A DNA stretch of 64,000 bases from Dryas octopetala (lineage: Eukaryota; Streptophyta; Magnoliopsida; Rosales; Rosaceae). Below the pieces are notes generated by a model. That model was not told the DNA's origin. It saw nothing but the letters and a program-made list of their open reading frames with translations, and made no database searches. The stretch is taken from contig OY992839.1 in NCBI GenBank assembly GCA_963921425.1, positions 7,853,409 through 7,917,408 of the forward strand, written 5' to 3'. Position numbers and translations under genes: made by a program. The number at the start of each line of letters is the position of its first letter. Within the stretch, counting starts at the first letter, position 1. This document shows positions 48,201-60,003 of this stretch, one piece after another.

Positions 48201-51200
48201 GTATTAGATTTTTGGACCTCATAATTAGGATTTTCTCAAGTCTCCTGTACGATATCCTACTATATAAAAAAGAAAATCAATATTCCTATAAATAATTAGA
48301 AGAAACAGTTGTATAGTGGCAATGATGATTTTGTGTTTTTCAATAGTCTTTTAGCCCCAAAATGGAGGAGGGATGATTTTGAAAACTTATCTATTGTCAG
48401 TACCTTGCAAAGTCACAGTTCTTTGCAGTCTATGTACTGAAAAGGTCAAAACTTTCAGAAGGGCTATCGGATACATTTTTTACTTGCTTTTAGCTTGTAT
48501 GGATGTGAACCATAGCACTGAATTTGGTGCTTGAATATTTTGTTTACACCACAGTGTTAAAATTCTGGGTTTAAGAAATTCCATGTTTTATTCATAAATA
48601 AAGGAGCTCAGCTCAATCCATGCAATCAGTGACTGATCAACTCTTCTTAATTTTTCAAATTTTTAAAAATAAGTTCTCATGATTTTTAGCTGTTGTGCAT
48701 TTTAGGTGCTTTTGAGCTTATTACTGATGAGAGTAAAGCTGGTTCCTGCCTATGGATTACAAATCGGAGGGGCATGGAATATTGGCCGACTCCCACAGAA
48801 ATAGCAAAATACTTGGTTCGCTCCTCAAGCTCGAGGAAGAGAGCTACGACACAAGTTCCTTTGAATTTTGAACTTCCACAAAGTTTTGAGAAATTGTGAG
48901 TAATAATACATGAAACATTATTCTTTTTCCCCCCATTTCTTTTATGAGAAGATACAAGTTCAATTCTGAGGTGATCATGATTGGATATATCGTATATGTG
49001 AATTTACAAATTGATTGGCTTGCATATGCAGGATAAAGTTATGTTTTGGGTAACGATGTTAGAATATTCCACACTAACTCTTTTGTTGAAAAAAATATGC
49101 CAAATGATTACTTTTGTTGATATAAGCTGAATATGAAGCTTTGCATCCAGAGCCTTTGCATAAATCTGTTCATTGTAGTCCAGTTTTCCTTTTGCTCGAC
49201 TTACAATGTCCTTTGATCACTAAGGGCCCGTTTGGTATCCAACTCAAATTGTTTTTTCAAAAATTAAGATTTTTTTTTTAAAATGTGAGTTTTCAAAATC
49301 AATTTTTAAAATTTGAAAACGTGTTTGGTATGAAATTTGAAAACAATTTTTAAATTTAAAAAATGATGACATCTAAGAAAAAAAGAAGTGTAAAAAAAAA
49401 AAGAGAAAAACGATGTTTTATCATTTTTAAAAAGAGGCATGTTTTTGAATTTTTTTTCTAAAAACTGTTTTTAAAAATGGTCTACCAAACACGTTTTCTT
49501 GACTAAAACTTGTTTTTTTGTTTTTGAAAACAAAAAATAGTTTTTGAATAGAATACCAAACTGACCCTAAATGTTTTGAAAGAACAACTTTCTAACTGCT
49601 TTTAATATGCTTATGTCTAAAATGCTCACCATAATGTATGACTTTGGTTGTGATTTTAGGGAGATTTCCTTTGTAAAGATTATGCTGGATTTGCTAGCTG
49701 TTGTGGAGTGATGTTTGCCTTCTGTGGTCTCAGATGTTTTTGATGCCTTTGACTTTTTTGATAGATTAGAGTATTATGTTTTTTTTTTCTTCTTGAAATT
49801 CAGCTGTGAATGCCTCATCCACACATTTTACTTATTGTTTTTTTGTGTTAATAAAATTTTGTTTCTCTTCAATAAAGCATGGCTTTGGTCTTGTAACCCA
49901 AAACTTCTTCCATTCATGCTTCATTTGTTATCTGTTGAAATCTTTCACGTATTTTGTTGATCATTATTTTCACAGAAGCAAGCCTAAATTATCTCTCGAA
50001 AGAAGGCAAGTGGTTTGTTATTAAATTTTGGCAGTTAATCATAGTTCTTTGTCTTCAGAGTTGTTCACACCTTGAGTCACAATTTTCGTAATGCTACCCG
50101 CATAGTGCGCACACCATTGAGATTACCAATTGAACCACATCATGTTCTTGTGAAAATCATATATGCTGGTGTAAATGCTAGTGATGTAAGTTTATGACTC
50201 CCCTTGAAATATTTATCCTAAGTTTTTCATTTTCATAGTTTATTTTTTACCAAATTTGTATTGGCTAACATGTATCGCCCTTCTTCATTTTATGATATTC
50301 AGCTTATTTTAATGAAGTCTAAATTATCTGACTAGTGTTTAGAACTGGACTGAACTTGGTGATCAACTGGGTGACCAGCTGCCTGAGGCACTGGCACAAT
50401 GGTTATTCTAATGAACAAAAGATAAGGCATATAGTTATTTGCTCAGGCTCATTTTCATCTGACCTGAAGTTCTTCTAATAAATTGTATAAATTATGATGT
50501 CCAAATTTGGGATTTTGTAGCTTAGCTTTTAGATAACACAAGCTTCTCGCTACATTTTGGAGTTATTATTAGTCCATGATCACTTCATCCAGAGTATTAT
50601 TATTATTGAGGAAATGGAATGCGGATACAAAACCTGAGCTATTCTGGACCTCAGAGGCTTGAGTAGCTTGTTCTTAGGGATTTCCCTCCCTATTGTCATA
50701 TCCTTTCTTATTTTCTAACTGGATTTAGTCAAGTCTCTAGCAGTCTATGTAAGTTTCTTTTGCATGGACACAAGACTGGCAATTGTCCATGACTGGCAAT
50801 AGAGTCTTGACATATAGACTGAATTACTCCACAACATCAACATTAGTTAAACACATAAATTCTGTGGTTGGGGGACTTATCACCTTCTATGACGGGAAAA
50901 ACTGCTAATTGTACAGAGAAGGGATGCTCGTGTAGATTAAAATGGGTTGGGGGTGGGGAAAGATCTAAGAAAGTAAGGAGTCTCAAGATTTCTGGTCTTT
51001 CTTTTTCTATACTGTGATGATTGTTACCAAGTATAATGTTATTGAGGATTTTTGCCTCTTTTTTGTAGAGTAAATTCTACTTTCTCTCTCTCTCTCTCTC
51101 TCTCTCTCATATCAATATATACTCTAACAAGGACTTATTATTGGCAGGTAAATTTCAGCTCAGGACGTTATTTCAGTGGAAGCAGCAAAGGCCTTGGCCC

Positions 51201-54200
51201 TCCTCTTCCATTTGATGCTGGGTTTGAGGTGCAGGACGATATAATTTTTGACATTCTACAATCACTCATGCAGTTGACTGTTATTTACAAAGTTATTATT
51301 ATCTATATGATGCCTAGTTGATAAACATGACACACTGTTGCAGTCTGTTGGGATAATTGCAGCAGTAGGGGAATCTGTCACTAACTTCAAAATTGGTACT
51401 CCTGCTGCAGTCATAAATTTTGGAAGTTATGCTGAATTCGTGATGGTACACTATCTGGAGAATATTTTTTTCAATGTTTAGTGAGAAATCCTTTCATTTT
51501 TAATGTCATGAATGTTTCCAAGTGTCCACTTAATCATTACACCAAATGATTCTATTATATTTGTCAACATCTTTTATCTTTATTTAACATCAATCACTAG
51601 TTTAATTAATGCTGAGTTTTTCACTTGAGTTAGGTGCCTTCAAAATACATCCTTCCTGTGGAAAGACCAGATCCAGAAGTTGTTGCTATGCTTACTTCTG
51701 GACTGACAGCATCAATTGCTCTAGAAAAGGTAAAATGCGTGTAATGTATATGTGTTGTGTGTGTGTGCGTGTTTGTGCTGTGTACCAGAGTTTCATATTA
51801 TTTCCTTAGCTGATTCCCTGGTGGTCACATTCAGAATGATAACTTCATGTCGATTTTTGGAATAATTTTCTAGCCATTGTGTATTATATTCTTTGTTTTG
51901 TAGCCTTCATTGGTTTTAATAGTTTGTATTAGATTATTCACTGAGACACCGCATTTCTACTTGTCTGAAAGAATTTCATCATGAATTTTTTAGGCGGGAC
52001 AAATGGACTCTGGAAAAGTAGTTCTTGTTACTGCTGCTGCTGGAGGGACTGGACAATTTGCAGTCCAGGTTTGCTTTCAAATGTGGAAATAGCTCTTTAT
52101 TACATGCATGCTTTTTTGTTTGATTCCATAGGGTATATGACTGTTTGTGAGTGCAGTGCACTCAGTGTTTAAAATGTGGACCAACATACCGCCATTTCAG
52201 GTGTTCAAACCACTAACACTGATTAGGGGTGGAGGGTATATGATTTCACCAGAATGATGGCAAATTTTGGTGTCATTGGAAATCTGAGGCAAAAGCCTCA
52301 TTTTCTCCATCGACTCCTGAAAACTCTCCAAAATTTTGGTGAATATAGACCGAAATGTTGGTGCGTCTTTCAGGCATTTTCTGAAGGATTGCCTATCATT
52401 TTCTAATGTTTTGTTTTTGTTTGCTCAAACATTACTTTTAGCTGTCTTTTATAGTCAAATTTGTTCCTACCTTCTCCCCATTCTCCATTAAGAAATTCTG
52501 GTCCCCAATTGTATTTGTTTCTAATTTTTTATGACAAAAAAAACTATTAATTGGGAGGTGATATATGCACAGCTTGCAAAACTAGCTGGAAATACCGTGG
52601 TTGCAACTTGTGGAGGAAAGGACAAGGCAAAGCTTTTGAAAGAATGGGGGGTTGATCGAGTCATAGACTATAAAGCTGAAGATATCAAAACTGTACGTCT
52701 TTTAAATCTTTCCCTGTTATTTTGTTAAATTGTTTCTATAGTTGTATTTGGTGGAATGGGAAGCTGTAGCCTCCCATGACTTCATTATTGTGATGCAACA
52801 TGTCAATTAATCCAGATTCCAGCTAATAAAATTGAGTATTTGACTACATCTGCTTATATTGATTGTTTGGTTTTAATTTCAAAGCCTCTTCAGATTAATA
52901 TCTAATTTAAAGCATGTGCATGTATGTTTTTTAATATTAGCATAATTCACTGACTCCAAAATCCAAGTTGCAAAAAGTAAGAAGGCTTGTGATACACTTG
53001 GTATTAGATTATAGAATTTCTCGAAGCCTATCATGATCTGTTACTGGGTAATGTGGAGTCTAGTTCTCCCATTTTCTTGAAGTAACCTTGACTCATCTGC
53101 TTGTATGATTTTCCTTTTCATTTTTTGTTAGTTTACCTTCATTGTCCAATTATATCATCACTGAAATTGGTTTTAGAATGCAGTCTGTAACACTCATGAA
53201 AGTTCAACACACTTGTGTAATCCCTTACTCTTCCAATTTAAATTGGACTATTTGGAGTGTTACTTTATAACATGGACCCGCACACGTATATGTTGAATGG
53301 ATAAAGGAACAGTTACAGTAAGAACTAAATGCTCTTGAACCTGATTTAATTTTAGGAGCAATGCAATACATTTTATTCTAAGTCATTTAAGTTCAAAGTC
53401 GTAGATGTTGATAACTTTTAATTTTCCAGGTTCTAAAGGAGGAGTTTCCAAAAGGTGTTGACATTATCTATGAGTCTGTTGGTGGTCACATGTTCGATTT
53501 GTGCTTGAATGCTCTGGCAGTTTATGGAAGACTCATAGTGATCGGAATGATTTCTCAGGTGGTTTATTTAAAGCAAGCTCAAACATCATTACGTTATGAT
53601 GATCTTTCTTGACACTTGACATGCTGTTTGAATAGAAAAACTGAAATAAGCTATAAATTTGATCCCTTTCTTTTTTCGGTTTGGCTTCATGGTTTGGTTT
53701 ACTTACAATTTTAATCTAGCTCTCCATCATCTTGGTAAAATGGTAAAAACTTTTGTTTTATGGTCACATGAAGGAATTTAGTGATCAAAATTCTGTACCA
53801 ATCAAACACACATTAAGGACCTGGTTTTATTGGTAGTTTTCTTGTTTATTTAAATTTGTATATAACTGGATCTGGTTTTAGTTCAATCATATGGTGCCCT
53901 GAATGTCAGTGAGAACTAGTATTTCAATTTAATTATTTCTTGTCTTCTTGGGATTGATATTGGTGGTTTTGGTTTATTCCAATGAGATGATTCATTCTGG
54001 TCTCAGTATCAAGGAGAGCATGGGTGGAAGCCATCAAACTACCCCGGACTTTGCGAGAAGCTTTTAGCGAAAAGCCAAACTGTGGTATGTAGCTGCTAAA
54101 TACTAAATTGGTCCTCATATACATAGCCATCACTCCATCCTCATTTTATCCCCCTTATGTATTCTCGCATTCAACTGTTTTTGGTACTGGGATACTATTA

Positions 54201-55050
54201 TTGGGTCATTAGTACACCCACTCATTGATCTGTTTCGATGATAGATCCCACACTATGTTTTGTCACATTCATCATCCTAGTTTTGAGATCTGATTCTACA
54301 TTGAAATATATTTGTTTTAGCATGTCTGATTCTAATTTAGTTTGTTATATTTAAATTTTTTAGTGTAGGTGGATTCATCATTATATAGCAAACTGGTTGA
54401 TTTAACAATGCTAATGTTTTCAGGCTGGTTTCTTCCTAGTGCAATACAGTCGCTTCTGGCAAGAACATCTGGATAAATTATTTCATCTTTTCTCTATGGG
54501 AAAGCTGAAGGTAATGTATAAATAAAAATATATATGTATATGTGTGTGTGCATGTTTTTTGGAGTTCCTTTCTAAGCTGATGCTTTCTTTAATCTATGGT
54601 TATTGGTTATGCCAAGGCACATTTTTCATTTATTTACCAGTTTTAACATGATAGATGAGCATATGCTTTTTTTCTTCAGCATGAAAGTTGTGATTGGTCA
54701 CCCTTTTCACTCACCTAAACAAGACACCCGCTGATTTACTATAGTTCTTATCCAAGGACTTCTTGGACTTAAGTGATTGGTATTCCTTGATTGTATGCCT
54801 TCATTTTTACAGGTTTCTTTAGACCCAAAACAATTTTTGGGTGTCCATTCCATTGCAGATGCTGTCGAGTATCTTCATTCTGGTAAAAGTGTAGGGAAGG
54901 TATGTCTTCTGCTCTCTCTTTATCTCACTCTCATTGTGGTCATTGCTGCCATTCAACTTGCCCCTAAATACTCTTTTCCTGGCAACAAAAATGTTACAGG
55001 TTGTTGTTTGCATTGATCCATCCTATGGGAAACAAACAGCAAGATTATGA
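45292..55050 (+). CDS. NQR: Fused SDR-MDR oxidoreductase (NQR type), probably peroxisomal
   Basis: Eighteen exons: 45292-45346, 45805-45978, 46378-46559, 47579-47684, 47868-47944, 48034-48121, 48706-48895, 50059-50185, 51148-51228, 51344-51445, 51634-51729, 51994-52068, 52573-52692, 53430-53558, 54007-54084, 54424-54510, 54813-54899, 55000-55050. CDS 1905 bp (634 aa). Residues 1-290 are a short-chain dehydrogenase: TGGASGIG cofactor motif, NSAG, and catalytic YSATK. Residues about 292-634 are a quinone-oxidoreductase-like medium-chain dehydrogenase (ZADH2/PTGR3 type): PFDAGFESVG, then [11 protein letters not shown] for NAD(P)H binding. The MDR half lacks the catalytic zinc ligands seen in alcohol dehydrogenases. 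The domain order matches Arabidopsis At1g49670 (NQR). The protein ends ARL, a plant PTS1-type peroxisomal signal. Substrate is unknown. The domain junction coincides with the exon 7/8 boundary, and the longest intron pair flanks it. Confidence 0.9.
49224..49567. mobile_element. MITE (344 bp) in the intron between the SDR and MDR halves of NQR
   Basis: Ends are GGGCCCGTTTGGTATCC and, reverse-complemented, GGGTCAGTTTGGTATTC. TAA flanks both sides (49221-49223 and 49568-49570), as in PIF/Harbinger Tourist-like elements. The inner sequence is rich in TTTTTGAAA/TTTCAAAAA, inverted between halves. It has no coding capacity. Confidence 0.8.
51081..51108. repeat. (CT)n microsatellite in NQR intron 8
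   Basis: A run of about 14 CT units, 40 bp before the exon 9 acceptor, contributes to the polypyrimidine context. Confidence 0.85.
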
Positions 55051-55282
55051 GCAGATGTTGTTCTGTTGCTTCCCAGACATATTTTCCTTCTTTTCTGAAC
55101 AATAAGTATTCGAGTAAGAAAGAAAATTGAAGGGCACCGATACTATTTGCAGCTCTGTTCAGCTCTTGTCCAACAAGCCTAGCCAAAAATATTGACAATA
55201 CAGATACAAGCCATACACCACTTCAAAACTAGTAGAAAATTTGATCAGTTTTGACAAGCAAATCTGTGGTTGTATTTGGCCA

Positions 55283-55326
<44 letters not shown>

Positions 55327-55604
55327 TAGAAGAAGGTGAAGGTGGTGGTGCAGGTATACAGCAACTGCAAAATACTTTTTTTATCGTCTGTCATATATGG
55401 CTAAATATGAGCTATATACATTGAATTATAGTTACTGCCCTCTTTTGCATCATTAATTAAATCAGGAGGGTTTTGGATCTGTTAATTTTTTAATTGATAA
55501 AAAGCTTTGATCACAGCACTTCTTATATTCATCATTCAGCCTGACCACTTGGACATGTACTTAAGGAATAGGAACATCCACTCTAGAGAAGACTCTAGAA
55601 ATCC
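55051..55604. other. 3' flank of NQR
   Basis: Probable 3' UTR followed by non-coding sequence. It contains a (TA)n microsatellite at 55286-55323. Confidence 0.5.
55286..55323. repeat. (TA)n microsatellite
   Basis: An uninterrupted run of about 19 TA units. Confidence 0.9.
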
Positions 55605-55613
55605 TACTTTGAA

Positions 55614-55896
55614 GAGATAATTACATGTTAGACTTGTTAGTCCACTTATTATTTTATAATTTCCGTGTTAGTTCATGAATTTTTTGAAGTGCCAAATGAT
55701 ACCCCAAACAGGCCTGTTAAGTTTTGTCACGTGAGGCGTACATAGAGAGGCAAATCGGTAAATCGGTGATTTCATGTCCTCTCTCCCTTCTGCACTTTCA
55801 TGTGCTCCCCACGTTAGTTCATTTGGCACTTAAAAAAATTTTGTGGACCAACACAAAAATTATGAAATAATAAATAGACCAACGTGTAATTATCTC
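55614..55896. mobile_element. Fold-back MITE, 283 bp, with 9-bp target duplication (Mutator-like)
   Basis: Exact 9-bp repeats TACTTTGAA lie at 55605-55613 and 55897-55905. Ends are GAGATAATTACATGTT and, reverse-complemented, GAGATAATTACACGTT, with arms of about 90 bp that include GTTAGTCCAC/GTTGGTCTAT motifs. It has no coding capacity. Confidence 0.85.
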
Positions 55897-56113
55897 TACT
55901 TTGAAATATAAATTCTTTCATCTGAAAAACATTTTTTTTTTGTTTTTAAGATGGAAGGTCAAGATCACAAAACATGAAAATCCTAGAATTAAACCAAGCA
56001 ACTAGTATAGTTTATCCACAAAATTACATTAAAACATACAACTAGTAAGGACCAATGTCATGTCACTTGCCAAACTACAGATTCTTGATATAAACACACA
56101 TTCTCTCAAACAG

Positions 56114-56818
56114 TCAAACAAAGACCCTGGGAACAGAAGCCACAGGCTTACACTGGGTCTCCCTGAGCTCCACCACAAGCCCCTTCCCTCCGCCATTGGC
56201 CATGGGATGCACCCCGTGCTGGGGCCCACTCATATACTTCCTCTTCACCCTCTCCTCCTCAAAACTGACTCCATACCTCTCCTCCACGGTCTTCGCCATC
56301 TCCTCATAAAGCTGGCCGTCCCGGGTCAGAGCCATCATCAGCTGCGGCAGCCCCACCGGAAGATTGTCCCCCCTATCCACCTGCCAGAAATGGAAAACCT
56401 TCCCGTACGTCTTGCACACTTTCTCCAGGTCCTGGCGCTGCACGGGAGCCGGGACCCCGGGCATGAACAGCACCCCGCTCTTCACCTCGTACTCGTGCGA
56501 GTGCCAGAGCCGCTTCTCGTCGTCGGGTAGTGTGAGGAATAGGGTCTCGGAAACTATATACTCGAGCCCGATCAGCTTAGCATCGGGCTCGGGGCCCGAG
56601 TAGATGAGGCACTGTCTCATCTCCTCGTTCTGGTGGGCACAGAAGTGGTGGGCCTCCACCTGTCGGGTCATGTCGTGGGAGTAGAAGTGGAAGGCGCAGA
56701 GGTGCTGGTGGATTTTGTTGATGGGGCCGAAGGATTGGATCGCGGAGGTCGCCGTCTCCAGGAGGGCTGTTCCGGTCTGGGTTGGCTCGCCGGGGACGAA
56801 AGGGTGAGTGGCCGACAT
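56114..56818 (-). CDS. OBAP1: Oil body-associated protein 1 (OBAP1-like, DUF1264)
   Basis: Single exon, 234 aa, close to Arabidopsis OBAP1A (about 240). The protein matches the DUF1264/OBAP family along its whole length: [20 protein letters not shown], the His-rich [60 protein letters not shown] and [13 protein letters not shown]. No transmembrane segment or oleosin-type hairpin is present. Family knowledge: OBAP1 associates with seed oil bodies and is needed for normal oil body size, oil content and germination. The multiple conserved His ([19 protein letters not shown]) hint at a metal site, which is inference. Codon third positions are much GC-richer than in neighbouring genes. Upstream motifs (listed) fit seed/ABA control. 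The start ATG at 56818 is the first in frame and matches family length. Confidence 0.93.
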   Translation of the reverse strand: MSATHPFVPGEPTQTGTALLETATSAIQSFGPINKIHQHLCAFHFYSHDMTRQVEAHHFCAHQNEEMRQCLIYSGPEPDAKLIGLEYIVSETLFLTLPDDEKRLWHSHEYEVKSGVLFMPGVPAPVQRQDLEKVCKTYGKVFHFWQVDRGDNLPVGLPQLMMALTRDGQLYEEMAKTVEERYGVSFEEERVKRKYMSGPQHGVHPMANGGGKGLVVELRETQCKPVASVPRVFV

Positions 56819-56959
56819 TGTGTGCTTTTGGGTGTACTGTTTAGATGATGATGGTGAAAGAAGAAAGAGTAGTGGTTTTTGTTTTGGGTTATCTGTGAAG
56901 AAGAAGGAAGGAGATCGAGACTTTTAAATGTTGGGTGTTGGGGTTGTTGAAGGCTGTGT

Positions 56960-57020
56960 TGCATGCAGTGTTACGCGTGGTAGGAGCTATGGACGTGGCG
57001 CGTTTCACTTGTAACGTGGC
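56960..57020 (-). promoter_or_regulatory. Seed/ABA-type promoter cluster of OBAP1 (RY, CE3-like, two ABREs)
   Basis: Within 200 bp upstream of the OBAP1 ATG are an RY core (TGCATGCA, about 56960-56967), a CE3-like ACGCGTGG (56972-56979), and two ABRE cores ACGTGGC (56993-56999 and 57014-57020). Known biology: RY elements bind B3 factors (ABI3, FUS3, LEC2) and ACGTGGC binds ABI5-type bZIPs, together driving seed maturation genes. The clustering next to an oil-body gene supports function. Confidence 0.7.
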
Positions 57021-57806
57021 CTTTATTCAGGAACTACTTGTACAAAATTCTTTAATAGCTAAGCTGCCATGTATATTGTTTTACTAACGTAAATTTTATT
57101 CAGGAACTACTTGAGATTTTTTGTGAAATGTTACAATTATATGTGTTCTCGTTTCAAGTAAAGCTTACGGTCTTTTAAAATAAATAGAACATATAGTATT
57201 ATATCATTAAGTGATCGTATAATATATGTGGTCAGACTTCTTCATTCAAGATTTATTCCCACACGCACTTGTATAAGGGAATAATATGTAATCGTAAAAT
57301 CACATAGTTGTATGATATATGTATATGTATACATGCATTAATATTTACAATTATAAAATTTAATTTTTTTTTTTTTAAATTATACATGCATATAAATGAA
57401 TATATTGATCACACTGCATTATGATGTTACGGTCACATAAAATCTTTTGTATACGAAAGAAATTATTTTGGGTATATGAAAGAAGTACTTGTAAGAGCTA
57501 GCCAGCTAGGTAATCCTAGTCATTTCACATGTTTAGTCCTTTCCTATTCATTTATAATACACACATTTATCCAGTATTGAATACGTTCTTTAAAAAAGCA
57601 TATCGTAGAGATCCAAATTTATTCTTCTTTTCCTTTATTTTTTCTAAAACCAGATTCTTTCTTTTAAATCCCTCCATCCCAAATGGATTGTAATTAATCT
57701 TTCCATCCCAAGGAATTAGTCGTACCAAGTTATTATGGTTCCCCACATTATATATACATGCACAAGCATCAAGCTTTGAACAAATCTAAAATCGGGGCAT
57801 GTGATC
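57021..57806. other. Intergenic; promoter of the first peptide-gene copy
   Basis: AT-rich. Near 57670-57760 it shares a block (CCCTCCATCCC...TTTCCATCCC, then TATATATACATGCAC) with the promoter of the second copy around 59770-59935. The TATA-like ATTATATATA is about 55 bp upstream of the ATG at 57807. Confidence 0.5.
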
Positions 57807-58064
57807 ATGAGAAACTCAAGTGCCACGCTTTTCACATTTGTCTCCCTTGTGCTCTTGTTCCTTCACCTCAATAATGTTGAAGGTTACGTAGCCAAAATAT
57901 ATCTATCTAATCATGATCAGCATACATATATACTTATTAATCTTTAGCTTTATATTAGATTATATCTAATTGTTCAATATATTAATATTTGCACAGGAAT
58001 TCGCCTTGCAGGAGTAGAAAGATCTACAACAACTGGCCAACAAAACATCCATGTGGGTGCATGA
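57807..58064 (+). pseudogene. Truncated duplicate of the secreted DY-repeat peptide gene
   Basis: Exon 1 57807-57882 encodes a signal peptide (MRNSSATLFTFVSLVLLF...), nearly identical to the second copy. Exon 2 57997-58052 matches the second copy's exon 2 (GIRLAGVERSTTTGQQNIH), with a phase-1 intron at the same place. At the position where the second copy splices, this one has GTGGGT. No repeat-bearing third exon is found downstream. If exon 2 is read through, it ends after VGA at 58064, giving 47 aa. It is either a decayed duplicate or a short secreted product. Confidence 0.65.
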
Positions 58065-60003
58065 AAAAAAAAAAACAATCTAAAGTGAGTTTTATAAAAG
58101 CCAAGAAACTAGTTTGTAGAAAAAAAAAAAGGTACAAAAACAACTGAAAACACTAAAATCTTTTGTGCGTTATAATATTGTTGCGTTTCCAGATGGGAGT
58201 GAACATATAGATTTATGTACTTGGGTTTTTTCTTTATAGGCAGCATTAATCAGATCAGCGTTAGTGTTAGCATTAAAGCCTATAGACTATAGCACATTGT
58301 GCTGTACTATTTGGAGAAGAAGACCGACCTACATTTATAAGAGAGAAAATTAAATGCCTTTTGAGTCAGATATGAACGGTAGATTAGGAAATTAAAGTAA
58401 TAAAAAAATATGATAAATATTTATAAAATAGAAGAAGTATAGAAAGAGAAAAATGGAGTGCCAGAATCACCTCCTTTAACTTATAGGTTTTTCACTTACG
58501 TTTGAAAAATTTTGAAATTTGAAATAGGCAAATTTAAACTAAATCAGGGAAATAAATGTGAAATATGTTTTTTTTTTTTTTAACTAGAGCTGCTATAAAT
58601 AAGTCATTATGCAAATTATAATCAATCATCTAAAATTATGGATATTAATTGATAAATAATTAAAATCTTAAAAATTTGCACAATCAATAGTCAAAAGTTG
58701 GATCCAATGTGTATATCAGTATATGTAGTCAAAGGATCAAAATTAATTATAATTCAAAATGGCATAAAATTTAAAGTCCATTGATTTTAACTACTAAATT
58801 TTAATAACTTTTTAATTTATATACCAAAATTAAATAGCATTTTAAATTAGGTACTAGTTGAAAAGTCAAACAAAATAATAAAGTAAAAGGTATTAAAATT
58901 TACAAATATTATTCACATGCCACTACAATAAAAAATAATAATAATAATATTACATCACAAATATTACATTAATTTATACTATAATGTATTAAAAAAAATC
59001 AATCCAGTCACAACTTAACAGTGACTGTCTTGGTAAATTGAAAGAGACAACTCACACCTTTATACTATGTATTATTTTGAGTAAAAGTATTGTTTTGACC
59101 TCTATTTGTACTATATTGTAGTATAATTTCTCTAAAAATAATTCAATTAAGTCACAACTTAACTGTGACTGTCTCACAACTTATATGTGACTGTCGTTCA
59201 GTCACAACTAAATTTGAAGTTGTGAGTGTCGTACAGTCACAACTAAATGTGAAGTTGAGACTACATTAGCAAATTTTCAAGATAATATAAAAGACTCAAG
59301 GGTAATTTTGTCAAAACCTTATAAATTTTAACTAACACTCATCATATGTGGGCCAAAGGACAAAAATGTCATATGAAAAATGCTCAAATCAAAGGGGCCA
59401 ACATATTTGTGACCTAATCTAAAAAACTACATTTAAATTTAGTAGTTCAATTGAAATATTAATTATATGGTCTTCATGCTATACCAAAAAATTATTGAGA
59501 TTTGATATTTAATCCTAATTTTCTATAAAATTTATATCAAAAACTAATCTTTGGAGACCCTTATATCTAGAAACTTATATGTTTTAATTGAGGAAAGTAA
59601 AATATATTTTAATTTATATCATTACAATCCCTCCTTCCCTGGATTACAATCTTTCCATAAAAATAAAATAAAAAATAGGAAAGTAAAAAATTATTACGTT
59701 AATTTGGTTCCAAATTCATTCTTCTATTTTTTTTGTTGGTAAAAGTAAAACCAAATTCGTTCTTAAATCCCTCTATCCCATATATGGAATGTAATCTTTC
59801 CATTAAAAAATATATATATGAAAAAAGGAAAGTAATCAATTTAATTAATTACGGTTTACGCAATATCAAGAAACAGTCTTTGGGTGCATTCATACATACA
59901 TGATACATAGGTGTGTGTCAGTGTATATATACCCTGTGCTTAAACGTACCATACTTCTCAAGCTTGCAAAGCTAGAACAAATCTGGAATTGGGGCCTGGA
60001 GTC
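58065..60003. other. Intergenic between the two peptide-gene copies
   Basis: AT-rich. Contains GTCACAACT repeats (listed). It also holds two further copies of the promoter-like block (CCCTCC...GATTACAATCTTTCC near 59628-59655, and CCCTCTATCCC...TGTAATCTTTCC near 59770-59803). A TATA-like GTATATATACC lies about 75 bp upstream of 60004. No other gene is seen. Confidence 0.45.
59004..59260. repeat. Repeats of AGTCACAACT(T)AA...GTGACTGTC
   Basis: Copies at about 59005-59034 and in a cluster at 59151-59256. The unit includes its own inverted match (GTCACAACTTAA against TTAAC-GTGACTG and GAAGTTGTGAG), so small hairpins are possible. Confidence 0.65.
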
